53,975 bases of DNA from Methylobacterium sp. E-045 (GTDB lineage Bacteria > Pseudomonadota > Alphaproteobacteria > Rhizobiales > Beijerinckiaceae), in contig NZ_JAKSYE010000117.1 in NCBI RefSeq assembly GCF_022829685.1, positions 1 through 53,975 on the forward strand. Direction: 5' to 3'. The notes beneath the pieces were generated by a model that saw nothing but the letters and a program-made list of their open reading frames with translations, did no database searches and had not been told where the DNA came from. The first letter of the stretch is position 1. The number at the start of each line of letters is the position of its first letter. This document shows, one piece after another, positions 53,701-53,975 of this stretch. Position numbers and translations under genes: made by a program.

Positions 53701-53791
53701 TGGAGGACGAGATCTTGACGCTCGGATTCCTGCCCGATACTTACGGGGACGACGCCATCCGCGGCGCGAATTGGTGGAAACGTCGCGAGCC

Positions 53792-53975
53792 ATGCTCCCC
53801 GCCACCCGCGCCCTGCGCCGCGACTCGCTCTCCGACGAGATCGTCGACCGCATCGTCCTCGACCATGGCGACCGCCATCGCCGGCGCATGGCCATGCGCG
53901 GGGTCGGCGGCCTGTCCTTCCTGCTCGACCTGCCCGAGCCGACGGTTCTCGACGACGGCGACGCCCTGGTGCTGC
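53792..53975 (+). CDS. ureE: Urease accessory protein UreE, N-terminal part
   Basis: From ATG 53792 the frame reads MLPATRALRRDSLSDEIVDR, then IVLDHGDRHRRRMAMRGVGG and LSFLLDLPEPTVLDDGDAL, and leaves the window. This is the UreE peptide-binding N-domain: LDHxDRHRRR and GLSFLLDLP are its signature. UreE brings nickel to urease. The C-terminal metal-binding domain is outside the window. The gene begins within about 90 bases of the presumed end of the phage block. It links to ureidoglycolate lyase, which makes urea. Confidence 0.85.
   Translation, partial: MLPATRALRRDSLSDEIVDRIVLDHGDRHRRRMAMRGVGGLSFLLDLPEPTVLDDGDALVL

Noticed and set aside
53714..53792. TTG-initiated frame before ureE
   Set aside because: It runs into the ureE gene in another frame and has no family likeness; ureE has a clear start at 53792.

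Overview
The window is about 54 kb of GC-rich chromosomal DNA. The protein set suggests an alphaproteobacterium of the order Hyphomicrobiales, most like Methylobacterium or Methylorubrum: an intracellular PHB depolymerase, BA14K and DUF1236 proteins, an Omp25-like barrel, OprB porin, a PPK2 kinase and a TPP-riboswitch-controlled thiC. This is inferred from protein families only; there is no rRNA in the window. Most of it is ordinary core or shell genome. Accessory DNA lies at the left edge (start of an IS1182-type transposase), around 35.5-36.3 kb (an IS256-type scrap in decaying sequence) and at 51.4-53.7 kb (a phage lysis-like cassette between tRNA-Thr and the first bases of ureE).

Layout: 0.3-3.0 kb carries a TetR-like regulator, ybjN-proC and ubiK. 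3.3-9.2 kb has a Tat-type class A beta-lactamase, an exported pepsin-like protein with two DTG motifs, an OmpR/EnvZ-type two-component pair, a low-complexity protein and a GST. 9.5-14.8 kb has phaZ, rpsU (TTG start), a lone receiver protein, a class II amidotransferase and a succinate-semialdehyde-type dehydrogenase. 15.0-25.9 kb has an OprB porin, an odd crotonase, PPK2, an AT-rich patch with a small membrane protein, a CorA-type transporter, an ornithine-type decarboxylase coupled to a GNAT, several small domain proteins and a BA14K protein.

26.1-28.3 kb is the TPP riboswitch and thiC. 28.3-33.1 kb is a MocR regulator divergent from a three-gene operon (class III transaminase, tautomerase, D-amino-acid dehydrogenase) with an inverted repeat between them. 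33.1-35.5 kb has a HIT protein, nudC and an outer-membrane barrel. 36.3-40.2 kb is a ureide block (ureidoglycolate lyase, ureidoglycine aminohydrolase, a DctA-type symporter, divergent LysR). Its product urea would feed urease, whose accessory gene ureE starts at the right edge. 40.3-51.2 kb has small lineage-specific proteins, a large M48 membrane protease with a membrane partner, an HPP-CBS protein, a CPA1 antiporter, two microproteins, a hybrid histidine kinase with duplicated PAS domains and a DUF1236 protein.

The most interesting leads are the MocR operon and its candidate operator, the bacterial pepsin-like protein, the decarboxylase-acetyltransferase pair, the ureide-DctA-LysR block, the M48 protease with a PH-like tail, the crotonase without its catalytic glutamates, and the phage lysis remnant on the unexpected side of tRNA-Thr. 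All functions come from reading sequence motifs; no database search was run.
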